Notes: generated by a model not told the origin, from the sequence alone. A stretch of DNA of 58,664 nt from Nitrospiraceae bacterium (GCA_020356065.1 CP070632.1:1-58664); one strand, 5' to 3'; counted from the first letter of the stretch, positions 9,367 to 18,621 are shown. A program made the numbers and translations.

Positions 9367-10608
9367 AAAAGCGAGTGATTCTATATGATACGTATGAGGG
9401 AAGAAATCCACGAGCCTGACAGATTCAATGCGGTACTTTTTCCCGAGCTTTTTCAGATCTCTTGCAAGTGTTGTCGGGTTGCAGGAGACGTAAACAATCC
9501 TTTCCGGCATCATTGTTAAGATATTATCTGTTACATTGTCTTTCAGACCTGAACGGGGCGGGTCCATGACCACGATATCAAAGTGATCATCCGTAATATA
9601 ATCTTCAGCAGCTGACTTGATAAAGGAGATATTGCCTATTTCATTCATTGCAGCACTTTGCTTGCCAATTTCAATTGCAGATGTATTGTCTTCAATCGCG
9701 ACTATTCTGACGGCTTCTGCCAGGGGCAGAGAAAAATTTCCTGAACCTGCATAGAGGTCTAATATATCTTTGTCTGCCAGGGGAGACAAAGTATTTTTTA
9801 TATGATCCACCAGTTTGACGTTAAGCATCCAGTTGCCCTGGAAAAAACATGAGGGAGAGACAGCGTACGACAATCCTGCAAGCTCAAGTGTAGAATATGT
9901 CCTGCCATACCCAAACTGTTCTCCGTGTTCATTTATCAAAAGAATTCCTGAAAAACCCTCTTCAATAAACCGGACAGCCAATTGCTCCAGATGAGGTGGT
10001 GTTTCATGTCCGGATGACAGTTTCACCATGGCAACAGCGCTGTCTCCCTGGATTATATGGAATTCTTTAATCATGTTGTTTAACCTGATGATCTCTCCTG
10101 CTTTTTGATAATGGCTGTTGACTTCCGGTATCATCAGTGGACATGCTGAGATATTGACTACTTCATGTGTCCTGCCCCGGTAAAAACCGATCTGACTCCC
10201 TGATACTTTATAATGACCACGCAATCTGTAGTTCCATGGGGACCCGGGGAGAAGCGGATAAGATAATTCAATGTCAATTTTTCCGATCCGCCTTAGACAG
10301 TCAGACAGGATATCCCCTTTTAACTGTACCTGAAGATCATATGGGATATGCTGAAGATGACATCCCCCGCAATTTCCGTAATATTCACATTCAGGTCTGG
10401 TTCTTTCAGGTGCAGACTCTATCAGTTCTTTTACAGAAGCTGAAATATAATCCTTGTGTTCCTTTACAATAATGGCTTCCACGCACTCTCCGGGAAGGAA
10501 CACCCCTTTCACCAGTACAATCTTTCCTTTATGTCTGCTGATGGAGAAGTCACCATATGCAGGCCTCTTGATCGTAAGGGTTAATGTTGATTTGCTTTTT
10601 GAATTCAT
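9352..10608 (-). CDS. rlmD: 23S rRNA (uracil-C5)-methyltransferase, RlmD/TrmA family
   Basis: SAM-dependent RNA m5U methyltransferase. An N-terminal TRAM domain (about 8-65) is followed by iron-sulfur ligands Cys75, Cys81, Cys84 and Cys157 (numbered from a TTG at 10611), the SAM motif DLYAGSGNF, DPPRSGLK and the catalytic cysteine in VSCNPTTLARD (Cys377). The four-Cys pattern is that of RlmD. The exact target (U1939, U747 or another site) cannot be assigned. The gene is divergent from the DUF502 gene; no good Shine-Dalgarno precedes the ATG. Confidence 0.9.
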   Translation of the reverse strand: MNSKSKSTLTLTIKRPAYGDFSISRHKGKIVLVKGVFLPGECVEAIIVKEHKDYISASVKELIESAPERTRPECEYYGNCGGCHLQHIPYDLQVQLKGDILSDCLRRIGKIDIELSYPLLPGSPWNYRLRGHYKVSGSQIGFYRGRTHEVVNISACPLMIPEVNSHYQKAGEIIRLNNMIKEFHIIQGDSAVAMVKLSSGHETPPHLEQLAVRFIEEGFSGILLINEHGEQFGYGRTYSTLELAGLSYAVSPSCFFQGNWMLNVKLVDHIKNTLSPLADKDILDLYAGSGNFSLPLAEAVRIVAIEDNTSAIEIGKQSAAMNEIGNISFIKSAAEDYITDDHFDIVVMDPPRSGLKDNVTDNILTMMPERIVYVSCNPTTLARDLKKLGKKYRIESVRLVDFFPHTYHIESLAFLRVR

Positions 10609-10672
10609 CAAGAGTATATTAACGCATTTGATGGGTCATGGGTAATGGGGTAAAGGTCATTATTAACCTGCT

Positions 10673-10705
10673 ACCAATAACCAATAACCTGTGACTTATA
10701 ACCCA
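10673..10705. repeat. Dispersed ACCAATAACC-type repeat, copy 1
   Basis: The 26 bases at 10680-10705 match 23 of 26 bases at 38873-38898 (ACCAATAACCT...TATAACCCA). Both copies lie just upstream of a plus-strand gene start. Internally the unit is built of AATAACC/ATAACCC pieces. Confidence 0.6.
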
Positions 10706-10724
10706 TTTTCCCAGGGAGGTATAT

Positions 10725-11264
10725 ATGAAAAGATTTACGAGATATTTTTTTGAAGGACTGCTTGTACTGGTTCCTCTGGTTGCAACAATATATGTTGTCT
10801 ATGTGGTCTTTACAAAGGTCGACAATATATTCAAATTCAGTGTGCCCGGAATGGGATTTGTTGTTACGATTTTATCCATTACGATAGTCGGTTTTATTTC
10901 CTCGAATTTTATTACAAAAAAACTGGTCGGACTGGTTGATAAGATATTTACCCGGCTGCCTTTTGTAAAAATGATTTATTCTTCTGTAAAGGATTTGATA
11001 GGAGCTTTTGTGGGAGACAAAAAAAGCTTTGATAAACCTGTTCTGTTAACCTTCTCTCCGGGGAGTAATATCCAGGCCATTGGATTTGTTACCAGGGAGA
11101 GCCTAGAAAACATAGGATTCTCAGACAAGGTGGCTGTGTATCTTCCCCAATCCTATAATTTTGCCGGGAATCTGCTGGTTGTACCCAGAGATCAGGTAAC
11201 CCCCATCTCAGCTGAAAGCGGCGATATAATGGCTTTCATAGTGTCTGGAGGTGTGACAGCCTAA
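10725..11264 (+). CDS. DUF502 family membrane protein
   Basis: 179 residues with two N-terminal membrane segments (about 10-30 and 42-62), then a soluble beta-rich half with PFVKMIYSSVKDLIGAF, VLLTFSPGS, IGFVTRE and VYLPQSYNFAGNLLVVPRD, which are the DUF502 landmarks. Function unknown in bacteria; plant relatives (COV proteins) act in membrane trafficking, which need not carry over. GGGAGG is well placed before the ATG. It stands as a single gene. Confidence 0.88.
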   Translation: MKRFTRYFFEGLLVLVPLVATIYVVYVVFTKVDNIFKFSVPGMGFVVTILSITIVGFISSNFITKKLVGLVDKIFTRLPFVKMIYSSVKDLIGAFVGDKKSFDKPVLLTFSPGSNIQAIGFVTRESLENIGFSDKVAVYLPQSYNFAGNLLVVPRDQVTPISAESGDIMAFIVSGGVTA

Positions 11265-11586
11265 TCATAAGCTTTAGTAAGTTGCCGGTATCAGAGACCT
11301 GTCTTATATAATTACCCCGGCCCTCCATAAGAAATTGATATCCTGTTATTAAAATAAAATTTCTTGACAACCCGGACATTTGCTGATAAAAAGTAAGAGG
11401 AGGATGTTGATATTGATGTTAAAAGGATATCCCACCCAAAAAAAGAGCCCAATCTTTTAACTTCAGCCATGTCCCCTATCAACATCCTCTGCCTCTTTCT
11501 CTTCAATATTACGTAAGGTTTACAAGCCTTCAGATCTCATGCATAATATATCGACTTGTCTATATGAATAATCGAGGGAGGTAATA
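11265..11586. other. Gene-free gap with a long imperfect inverted repeat
   Basis: The arms AGAGGAGGATGTTGATA (11396-11412) and TATCAACATCCTCTGCCTCT (11477-11496) are reverse complements over about 14 bases, and inner segments GTTAAAAGGAT and ATCTTTTAAC extend the pairing. The loop is about 25 bases and includes CCCACCC and AAAAAAA. It could be a MITE remnant or a stable RNA hairpin. A 64-codon minus-strand frame over it shows no recognisable family. Confidence 0.55.
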
Positions 11587-12411
11587 ATGTATAGGATTAT
11601 TACGTTACTTGTGCTTCTTGCTATGTTGTCTATCAGTATGTCGAAAAATGCTGTATATGCCCAAACTGAGCCTGAGACAGGGAACAATGAAATAAGCCTT
11701 AATTCTGATTACTTTAAAGGCATTTTTACAGATACAAAAGATATAGTTACGTCACCTCTGAAATGGGACAAAAAAAACTGGTTAAAGGCCTCGCTTGTGG
11801 CAGGGGTAACACTGGGACTGTTCGTGTTTGATGAAGATATCAATGACTGGATTCAGGACAACCGCCATGATGATTTATCAGAATTTGCAAACCGCTTTGG
11901 TGGTAAAAATATTGTTCCCCCGCTTTTTCTCTTATACGCTGCCGGGTATGTTTCTAAAAACATAAAAGCCCAGCGTACTGCTCTTCTCACTATAGAAAAT
12001 GTAGTAATAACAGGGATTTTTACTCAGTTGATGAAGTTTTCTTTTCACAGACACAGACCGAATTCAGGAGATCCCCCTGATGTATGGGACGGCCCCGGTT
12101 TTGAAAATGATAATCTTTCATTTCCATCAGGTCACACTTCACTGGCATTTTCAATAGCAACACCTATTGCAACCGAATACAATAATGTAATTGTACCCCC
12201 ATTGGCCTATGGCCTTGCTTCTCTGGTTGGATGGTCGAGAATGAACGATAACAAGCACTGGGCCTCAGACGTTTTCATGGGGGCTGCGCTTGGATACTTT
12301 ACAGGGAAGGCTGTATGTCAATTAAACTCTCCGGATGGGGACCCGAGGCTTTCCATTCAACCGGTACTGTTTCAGGACAGGTCGGCAGTGATGTTATCGT
12401 ATAGATTCTGA
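11587..12411 (+). CDS. PAP2-family phosphatase, exported or membrane-associated
   Basis: Acid phosphatase of the PAP2/haloperoxidase fold, likely acting on lipid phosphates such as undecaprenyl or phosphatidyl phosphates. An N-terminal signal sequence (about 1-25, ending near VYAQ) is followed by the three catalytic motifs: KFSFHRHRP, FPSGHTSLAFS and SRMNDNKHWASD. 274 residues. GAGGGAGG is well placed before the ATG. Only two or three further hydrophobic stretches are seen, so a periplasmic-face enzyme is plausible. No partner gene is adjacent. Confidence 0.88.
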   Translation: MYRIITLLVLLAMLSISMSKNAVYAQTEPETGNNEISLNSDYFKGIFTDTKDIVTSPLKWDKKNWLKASLVAGVTLGLFVFDEDINDWIQDNRHDDLSEFANRFGGKNIVPPLFLLYAAGYVSKNIKAQRTALLTIENVVITGIFTQLMKFSFHRHRPNSGDPPDVWDGPGFENDNLSFPSGHTSLAFSIATPIATEYNNVIVPPLAYGLASLVGWSRMNDNKHWASDVFMGAALGYFTGKAVCQLNSPDGDPRLSIQPVLFQDRSAVMLSYRF

Positions 12412-12460
12412 ATTATGAGAATGCATTTTCCCGGTCGAACAGTGCGGTGATCAATTAATC

Positions 12461-12985
12461 ATGAACGTACTTTTTTTAGGCGATTCCCTTATTGAATATT
12501 TCGACTGGCAGGCACGGTTTCCCGGTCACAGGATCGGCAATTTCGGGATAGCCGGAGAATCTGTTCAGGGACTGTTATCCAGGGTCATGAATATTAAAGA
12601 ATCCTTTTCTGATGCTGGTATGGTTATTGTCATGTCAGGTATAAACAATATAGCGATGGGTGATGATGATTTTATCCGATTTTACAGATTTGTAATAGAA
12701 AGACTTCAGTCATCCTACCCTGAAGCGGTTATTACGGCATGCAGCCTGTTGCCTGTAAATATGGATTTTATCTGTAATGACACAATCATACGTGTGAACA
12801 GGGCGCTTTATGAACTCGTAAAAGAGACAGGCATAGAATGGCTGAATATTTTCGAGAGGTTTATTGATACTCGGGGAAGAGTGATTACTGAGTATCTGCT
12901 TGAAGACGGGGTGCATGTAAGTAATGAGGGGTATGCTATCTGGTCAAAGGCGGTTGATGAGATAATTAATAAATTTCATATTTAA
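12461..12985 (+). CDS. SGNH/GDSL hydrolase
   Basis: Esterase or lipase fold of about 174 residues with all four blocks: the nucleophile in FLGDSLIE, Gly in FGIAGES, Asn in SGINNIA, and the Asp-His pair in DGVHVSNEGY. No signal peptide, so cytosolic; relatives include acyl-thioesterases and acetyl-esterases. Substrate unknown. It follows the PAP2 gene by 49 bases and could be co-transcribed with it. Confidence 0.88.
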   Translation: MNVLFLGDSLIEYFDWQARFPGHRIGNFGIAGESVQGLLSRVMNIKESFSDAGMVIVMSGINNIAMGDDDFIRFYRFVIERLQSSYPEAVITACSLLPVNMDFICNDTIIRVNRALYELVKETGIEWLNIFERFIDTRGRVITEYLLEDGVHVSNEGYAIWSKAVDEIINKFHI

Positions 12986-13103
12986 AATTGCAAATTACAA
13001 AAACATTTATCTGACACCATGAACTTAACGATATTTTTTGACATTCGGTCATTCATGTATTTATTTGGCATTTAGCCTTGACATTGGAAATTTTCTCAGC
13101 TTA

Positions 13104-13766
13104 TCACAGAGGTTTAATACAATCTGGTGAATTATGGGTTGGAGAGTTAACGCTGGATGATACAGTGCAGTAATCCATTTCATCAGATGGGTAGGGTGTT
13201 AACATACCGAGTAAAGCGTCCTTGTCCTGTTCCGTGCTGTTCAGCCACTTCTCTTCATCAGTTTTCTGGATGATAACCGGCATCCGATCATGTATGTCCA
13301 GCAGGAGGTCATTTGCACTGGTTGTTATGATTGTACATGTGCATATCTGTTTCATTTCAGGTGACGTCCATAGACTGAGCAGCCCGGCAAATCCAAACGG
13401 TTTCCCGGATTTGAGACTGATATGAAAAGGGACTTTAAATCTACCCTCTTTCTTCCATTCATAAAAACCGGTTGCCGGAATAAGTATTCGGTGCTTTTTA
13501 AACGAAGATCGGAAACTCGGTTTTTCAGCCACAGTCTCGGCTCGGGCATTGATCATTTTGTAGCCGATTTTAGGGTCTTTTGCCCATGACGGTATCAGAC
13601 CCCATTTGCACAGGGCCAAACTCTTTTTCCCGCCGTTTACAATGACTGCGATATCCTGGGAAGGGGCTATATTATAGCTTGGAGAAAGGTCAAAAGAGGG
13701 TGTATCGACCCCGAACTCGTCAGCAATGTCCTCCAGGGAAACAGCTCTCACAAAGCGGCCGCACAT
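13104..13766 (-). CDS. SRAP-family abasic-site processing protein (YedK/HMCES type)
   Basis: Forms a thiazolidine crosslink to abasic sites in single-stranded DNA. Catalytic Cys2 follows the initiator Met (MCGRF), and the family's NARAET, GFYEWKK and HDRMPVI blocks supply the Asn, Glu and His. 220 residues, standard length. Its ATG overlaps the TAA stop of the upstream HicB-like gene (TAATG), so the two are translationally coupled. That coupling also fixes the start. Confidence 0.93.
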   Translation of the reverse strand: MCGRFVRAVSLEDIADEFGVDTPSFDLSPSYNIAPSQDIAVIVNGGKKSLALCKWGLIPSWAKDPKIGYKMINARAETVAEKPSFRSSFKKHRILIPATGFYEWKKEGRFKVPFHISLKSGKPFGFAGLLSLWTSPEMKQICTCTIITTSANDLLLDIHDRMPVIIQKTDEEKWLNSTEQDKDALLGMLTPYPSDEMDYCTVSSSVNSPTHNSPDCIKPL

Positions 13767-13930
13767 TACTTATCTTTACACTCGCCGCATGGATAGTAAA
13801 CCCTGAATGCGGTCTTCATCTTTTCTATGGCTTCTTCCTGTGTCTTTCCTTTTGCGGAAAACCCCGGAATTTTGTCACTGGTAACGATCCATTCCCCGTT
13901 TGTGTCCTGATAAATCGAAAATTCTTTCAT
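13766..13930 (-). CDS. HicB-like small protein coupled to the SRAP gene
   Basis: 54 codons, starting MKEFSIYQDTNGEW and ending YYPCGECKDK. The layout (a short beta-hairpin, then an IPGF turn, AKGKTQEEAIEKMKTAF helix) is that of the HicB N-terminal partial RNase H fold, without the DNA-binding tail that full HicB antitoxins carry. No HicA toxin is next to it. The TAATG overlap with the downstream SRAP gene suggests coordinated translation. The terminal CXXC could bind metal. A stand-alone HicB-like protein is likelier than a toxin-antitoxin half. Confidence 0.75.
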   Translation of the reverse strand: MKEFSIYQDTNGEWIVTSDKIPGFSAKGKTQEEAIEKMKTAFRVYYPCGECKDK

Positions 13931-14050
13931 AAAATCATTTGCTAATTTTATCGCGGTTTATTGAAGTATATCAGAATACGCATACAATGCCAAAATGAAA
14001 AAATAACCTGTTCATCAGGCTGTAGACCGGCAGCTTGTCAGCTATGAAAT

Positions 14051-14551
14051 CTATCCTGCAAAATAGAAACTGTATACAGCCATTATAAAATAAAAAGCCA
14101 TCACTGCTGCCAGCACCAGCCTTACCACTGTACTGGCGAGAAAACCGAGAAACGATCCGAACGCCGGCTTCAACGCCTGACGAGCATTTTTGCCACTGAT
14201 CATCTCTCCGGCAAAAGCACCAGCCATAGGGCCCAGTATGATGCCTGCCGGAAATAAAAAAAATATCCCTGCCAGGAGCCCGAGCGTACTGCCCCATATG
14301 CCATACTTTGACCCGCCTAATTTTTGTGTTCCATAAATCGGAACAACATAATCCAGGATGCCTGTGAATATCGTGAGCACGGCAAAAGTGATGAGGAATT
14401 CCACAGTAAATGAATGTACACTGCTCAGGTGCAGAAGTATCAGCCCGGCATAGCTGATAACAGGGCCGGGTAGCACCGGCAGTATACATCCCAGCAGTCC
14501 GGTAATAACACAAATCCCACCGAGAATTATGAGTGTTGTATCAAGCAGCAT
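14051..14551 (-). CDS. DUF456 family membrane protein
   Basis: 166 residues from the ATG at 14551, mostly hydrophobic: five or so membrane segments with Gly-rich repeats (LGGICVITGLLGCILPVLPGP, GIFFLFPAGIILGPMAGAFAGE), which is the DUF456 pattern. Function unknown. An upstream ATG at 14680 would add 43 residues that look non-coding and overlap the divergent pseudouridine synthase gene, so the shorter form is preferred. Confidence 0.85.
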   Translation of the reverse strand: MLLDTTLIILGGICVITGLLGCILPVLPGPVISYAGLILLHLSSVHSFTVEFLITFAVLTIFTGILDYVVPIYGTQKLGGSKYGIWGSTLGLLAGIFFLFPAGIILGPMAGAFAGEMISGKNARQALKPAFGSFLGFLASTVVRLVLAAVMAFYFIMAVYSFYFAG

Positions 14552-14633
14552 TATTTTTAGTCTACATTGTATCAGATGAATTTCCAAGATTCGCCATTTT
14601 TTTTGCAACCATGGATTACAATATGGACACACC

Positions 14634-15323
14634 ATGTATAAAGTGATTTCAGACCATAAAGGATTTATCATAGTCAGCAAAGATCCGGGAGTGAGCTTTC
14701 ATAAGGACGGGAATTCTAAGGGCTTGCCTGCAGTAATCAGGGAGGATCTCGGTATCGGTACACTATATTCAGTTCACAGACTTGACAGGATGACTTCAGG
14801 GTTACTCGTTTTTGCAAAAACCCCCGGTGTGGCAAAAGAACTCTCCGATCAGTTCAGATGCAGGACAGTGGAAAAATATTATCTTGCCATATCTGACCGC
14901 AAATCTAGTAAAAAACAGGGGACAATTACAGGGGATATGGAAAAATCCCGCAGGGGGACCTGGAAATTATCTCGCGGACGACATGATCCTGCCATAACAA
15001 GTTTCTTCAGCTGCGCCCTGGGGGAAGGGCTTCGATTGTACCTGTTAAGACCATATACCGGCAAAACCCATCAGCTCAGAGTGGCGATGAAAAGCCTGGG
15101 TGCTCCTGTGCTGGGTGATTGCATATATGCTAAAAAGGAAATGTGCAGAGAATGTGACAGGGGTTATCTGCATTCATATGGTTTAAGGTTTGATCTCAGG
15201 GGGAAGATATATGAGTTTGAGAATATGCCGGATTCCGGAGAACATTTTTTGAGTGATACGTTCTTATCAAATATGAGTAAATACCGGAATCCCTGGCTTA
15301 TGAAATGGCCCCAGCTTAAATAG
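14634..15323 (+). CDS. RluA-family pseudouridine synthase
   Basis: Isomerises uridine to pseudouridine in RNA. The catalytic aspartate lies in VHRLDRMTSGLLVF, with later family blocks EKYYLAI, RPYTGKTHQLRVAM and LGAPVLGDCIYAK. No S4 domain precedes the catalytic core, and 229 residues fits the short RluA/TruC-like group rather than RluC or RluD. The target could be tRNA or rRNA. Two cysteines in MCREC near residue 178 are unusual. It overlaps no well-supported gene. Confidence 0.9.
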   Translation: MYKVISDHKGFIIVSKDPGVSFHKDGNSKGLPAVIREDLGIGTLYSVHRLDRMTSGLLVFAKTPGVAKELSDQFRCRTVEKYYLAISDRKSSKKQGTITGDMEKSRRGTWKLSRGRHDPAITSFFSCALGEGLRLYLLRPYTGKTHQLRVAMKSLGAPVLGDCIYAKKEMCRECDRGYLHSYGLRFDLRGKIYEFENMPDSGEHFLSDTFLSNMSKYRNPWLMKWPQLK

Positions 15324-15460
15324 AGACTGATAATCTCAGGAATTTCAGGGGGTTAGTTGTATGCCGGGAATATGCGGGTTCTAAAGGGAAAGAATGCAGG
15401 TACCGAAAATATACTAAGAGAGATGCACCATATAAAGACGTCTGAAATGCTTAATGAATC

Positions 15461-16672
15461 ATGATTAAAAAAATAAGTACAAAATATTTAAGGGCAGGCA
15501 TGTATATCAAGGATCTGAACTGTAGCTGGCTTAACCACCCATTTTTTGGCAGCAGCTTAAAAGTAAGAGATGACGAAACCGTAGAGAAAATTCTTAAATA
15601 CGGAATACGGGAAGTCTATATTGACACTGATAAGGGACTTGATGTCATTGAAACATCCCTGAAACAGGAATTAAAAAAACAGACCCATGAAGAGCTGACA
15701 AAAATCGCGGAACGGAAGCTGGAACGCAACCTGAAGATAACGGTTAATAAAGAGATTGTTAAGGCAAGGAAAATAAAGACTGAAACTATTAGGACCATAA
15801 AGAAGATAATGAATGATGTAAAGCTTGGCAAACCCTTGGAACGGAGTATGGTTGAAAAAGATGTTGATTCAATAACAGAATCAGTCTTCCGTAATGAAGA
15901 TGCGCTTATGGGACTGGGACGATTGCGTAAAATTAATGAATACACATACAGTCATTCAATGAGCGTATGTGTATTAATGGTATCATTCACCAAGCATCTC
16001 GGGTTTGAGGAAAGCCTCATAAGGGAAATCGGAATTGGCGCAATATTGCATGATGTGGGTACATCCAGAATACCTGCCGATATTTTAAAAAAGAAAAGCA
16101 CATTGACAGATGAAGAATATGAGATGATCAAAAAGCATGTACAGTATGGCAGGGAGATTATGGAACAGACCGCAGGGATGAGCGATATATCAATTATTAC
16201 CGCTTATGAGCATCATGAACGACTTGACGGAAGCGGATATCCAAATAATCTGAAGGGAGATGAGATATCAATACTGGGACAGGCCATGGGGATAGTTGAT
16301 GTATATGACGCGTTAACAACGAAGCGGAGTTACAGGGGAAGGACACAGCCTACGGAAGCGTTACGAATGATTTACGGATGGGGTGGTACGAGATTCAACT
16401 TTTCTTTAGTTCAGGAATTTATTCGGTGCATAGGAATTTATCCGGTTGGCACACTTGTCAGTCTTGAGAGCGGTCTTCTAGGGGTGGTAATTAATCATGG
16501 TGAAGAGGACATGCTGAAACCGGTTGTCAGAATTATTTACAATACGAAAAATGAAAAATATATTACAATGCCTTATGATCTTGATCTTGCAGACGAAGGG
16601 GAAAATGGAGACAGAATAGTTAATTATGAGTCTCCCGATAAATGGAACCTTCAACCAGAAGTGTATTTATAA
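15461..16672 (+). CDS. HD-GYP domain protein (cyclic di-GMP phosphodiesterase)
   Basis: Hydrolyses c-di-GMP if active. The N-terminal 120 residues match the DUF3391 type that precedes many HD-GYP domains (ISTKYLRAGMYIKDL). The HD-GYP core carries ILHDVGTSRIP, the HHERLDGSGYP motif and VDVYDALTTKRSYR, so metal ligands look intact. 403 residues, cytosolic, no membrane segment. A PilZ effector and a GGDEF protein are also in the window. Confidence 0.93.
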   Translation: MIKKISTKYLRAGMYIKDLNCSWLNHPFFGSSLKVRDDETVEKILKYGIREVYIDTDKGLDVIETSLKQELKKQTHEELTKIAERKLERNLKITVNKEIVKARKIKTETIRTIKKIMNDVKLGKPLERSMVEKDVDSITESVFRNEDALMGLGRLRKINEYTYSHSMSVCVLMVSFTKHLGFEESLIREIGIGAILHDVGTSRIPADILKKKSTLTDEEYEMIKKHVQYGREIMEQTAGMSDISIITAYEHHERLDGSGYPNNLKGDEISILGQAMGIVDVYDALTTKRSYRGRTQPTEALRMIYGWGGTRFNFSLVQEFIRCIGIYPVGTLVSLESGLLGVVINHGEEDMLKPVVRIIYNTKNEKYITMPYDLDLADEGENGDRIVNYESPDKWNLQPEVYL

Positions 16673-16801
16673 TACGATTACCTCTGTCTCGCATTGATTC
16701 ATATGGCGTTAAGGGATTGTCAAGGTATGACGATGAGTATTATCATCATGTACACGATATGAAAGCTGAAAAAACTATACTCTTATAATAAGGAATTTAC
16801 T

Positions 16802-17848
16802 ATGATTGATCTTCATTTTACACGGACAAATGGAACTGCGGATAAGGCCATTGATGATTTAATGGACCTTGTGGGAAATGTGAGTCACCCTGAGCTTGTA
16901 AGGGAGATGATCCTTGCTGCGCTAAAGGCGGGACAGGAGAATAATGACAGGGCCCATATGAAGCTGATGAATACAACGATGAAGGAGATGAGGTTTACCG
17001 GCAAGATGTTCGGGCCGTACAGCCACATCCGAAAGGTTACGGTATTTGGTTCGGCGCGAACCGAAAAAGATGAGCCAATTTATGACATTGCAGTGAATTT
17101 CGGTAAAAAACTCGCTGATTCCGGATATATGGTAATTACGGGTGGAGGACCGGGCATTATGCAGGCGGCCAACGAAGGCGCCGGTCCGGAACATTCGTTT
17201 GGAGTAAATATTCAGCTTCCCTTTGAACAGAAGCCAAATCCGGTTCTTATGGGTAATCCTCGACTGATAACGTATAAATATTTTTTTAACCGAAAAGTTG
17301 CTTTTCTCAAGGAAGCTGATGCTGTTGCTCTGTTCCCCGGGGGGTTTGGAACGCTTGATGAGGCCATGGAGACCCTTACCCTTTTACAGACCGGAAAGCA
17401 CGATCCCCTCCCTCTGGTGCTCGTTGATGAGCCGGGAGGGACATACTGGAGCAGATGGTTGAGATTTCTCAATGAGGAACTCATGTCTCCTGATTATATT
17501 GATGATTATGACTTTAATCTTTTTGAGTGTTTCGATTCCATTGATGATGCGGTTTCCAGCATAAATCATTTCTACAGCCGCTACCATAGTCTCAGATATG
17601 TAAATGGCAAACTGGTTATCAGGCTGAACTCAGGAATTGATCATCTTTCATTACAGACATTAAATGAAAAATTCAGAAATATACTAAAACCGGACGGAAA
17701 TATTTATATGGCTGATCCTTTGCCGGAGGAGGCTGATGAACCTGAACTCATTAACAAACCGAGACTTGTTGCGGATTTTAACTTAAGGGACTTTGGCAGA
17801 CTGAGAGGGTTGATTGATGAGATTAACAGTTATGAAAATACGAATTAG
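16802..17848 (+). CDS. LOG-family protein
   Basis: Rossmann-fold protein of the lysine-decarboxylase-like/LOG group, whose known members release cytokinin-type bases from nucleotides. GGGPGIMQAANEGA and PGGFGTLDEAMETLT are the two signature motifs, at about 117-130 and 178-192. 348 residues is longer than plant LOG (about 220); extra N-terminal (about 70) and C-terminal regions resemble the long bacterial subgroup with no settled role. AAGGA precedes the ATG. It ends 26 bases before the receiver-PilZ gene, so co-transcription is likely. Confidence 0.88.
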   Translation: MIDLHFTRTNGTADKAIDDLMDLVGNVSHPELVREMILAALKAGQENNDRAHMKLMNTTMKEMRFTGKMFGPYSHIRKVTVFGSARTEKDEPIYDIAVNFGKKLADSGYMVITGGGPGIMQAANEGAGPEHSFGVNIQLPFEQKPNPVLMGNPRLITYKYFFNRKVAFLKEADAVALFPGGFGTLDEAMETLTLLQTGKHDPLPLVLVDEPGGTYWSRWLRFLNEELMSPDYIDDYDFNLFECFDSIDDAVSSINHFYSRYHSLRYVNGKLVIRLNSGIDHLSLQTLNEKFRNILKPDGNIYMADPLPEEADEPELINKPRLVADFNLRDFGRLRGLIDEINSYENTN

Positions 17849-17874
17849 ATACATACACATAATGTAAGATAATC

Positions 17875-18621
17875 ATGAAGAGAATGAAGGTCCTCATAGC
17901 GGAAAGCAATCCATCGGTGAGACAATTCATCAGGTACACCATGGAGGAGCATTTCCCTCAATTTGAATTTGAAGTTGCAACGAACGGCAAGAATATCAAG
18001 AAAAGGCTTCTGGAGACAAAGTTTGATCTTATTATCTATGAGAGCGAAATGCCGATGTTGAGCGGAGACGAACTCCTTGAATGGAGAACGGAGCAGGATA
18101 GAATTAAATCTGTCCCGGTAGTCATCATGTCGTCTGACAGAAGGGAAGAAAGTCTGAAAACTGCGATAAGACTGGGTGCAAATGCGTATCTGATAAAACC
18201 TCTGTTAATGGAGCATATCGTAAGTAAAATCAGGGAAATAATGGGAAAGCAGAATCGGAATCCGAAAGACAGGAGAAGATCAGACAGGATTAAGACAGAG
18301 GGTACGGTTACTGTTAAATTTGATAATAAAGTCTGCAGGGGTAATCTGATTAATGTCAGTTCAGGCGGTATCCTGGGGATATTTAACAGAAAAGATGGAT
18401 TGCCCCGTATACTTGACAAAGTAGAGGTTGACCTGGAGATGGATAGTAAACAGTCACTGCAGGGGCTTACCGCAGTTGTAATCAGAATCCAGGCTGTTGA
18501 CACCGTTACGGGACTGGATTATATTCAACTTGTCGTGAAATTTGACAATACCATTGATCCGAAAAAGAAAGAAGAATTTAGAAGCGTACTGTCCACCCTT
18601 CAACGCGGTGCATTGACGTAA
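17875..18621 (+). CDS. Receiver-PilZ protein with a substituted phospho-acceptor
   Basis: A receiver domain (1-120) is joined to a c-di-GMP binding PilZ domain (about 130-245). In the receiver, the phospho-acceptor position holds Glu56 (YESEMP where D-x-x-M-P is expected), and the acidic pair after strand 1 is E10-S11 rather than DD; the switch Ser85 and Lys107 are kept. The PilZ motifs RxxxR (Arg133, Arg137) and NxSxxG (Asn159, Ser161, Gly164) are intact. The receiver probably acts without phosphorylation, or as a locked phosphomimic, while c-di-GMP binding should work. Confidence 0.9.
   Translation: MKRMKVLIAESNPSVRQFIRYTMEEHFPQFEFEVATNGKNIKKRLLETKFDLIIYESEMPMLSGDELLEWRTEQDRIKSVPVVIMSSDRREESLKTAIRLGANAYLIKPLLMEHIVSKIREIMGKQNRNPKDRRRSDRIKTEGTVTVKFDNKVCRGNLINVSSGGILGIFNRKDGLPRILDKVEVDLEMDSKQSLQGLTAVVIRIQAVDTVTGLDYIQLVVKFDNTIDPKKKEEFRSVLSTLQRGALT

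Noticed and set aside
11312-11506. Possible 64-codon minus-strand gene
   Set aside because: It lies on the inverted repeat, has no family match I can see, and lacks a Shine-Dalgarno.
13766-13930. HicAB toxin-antitoxin system
   Set aside because: No HicA-like gene is adjacent on either side and the HicB-like protein lacks a DNA-binding tail.
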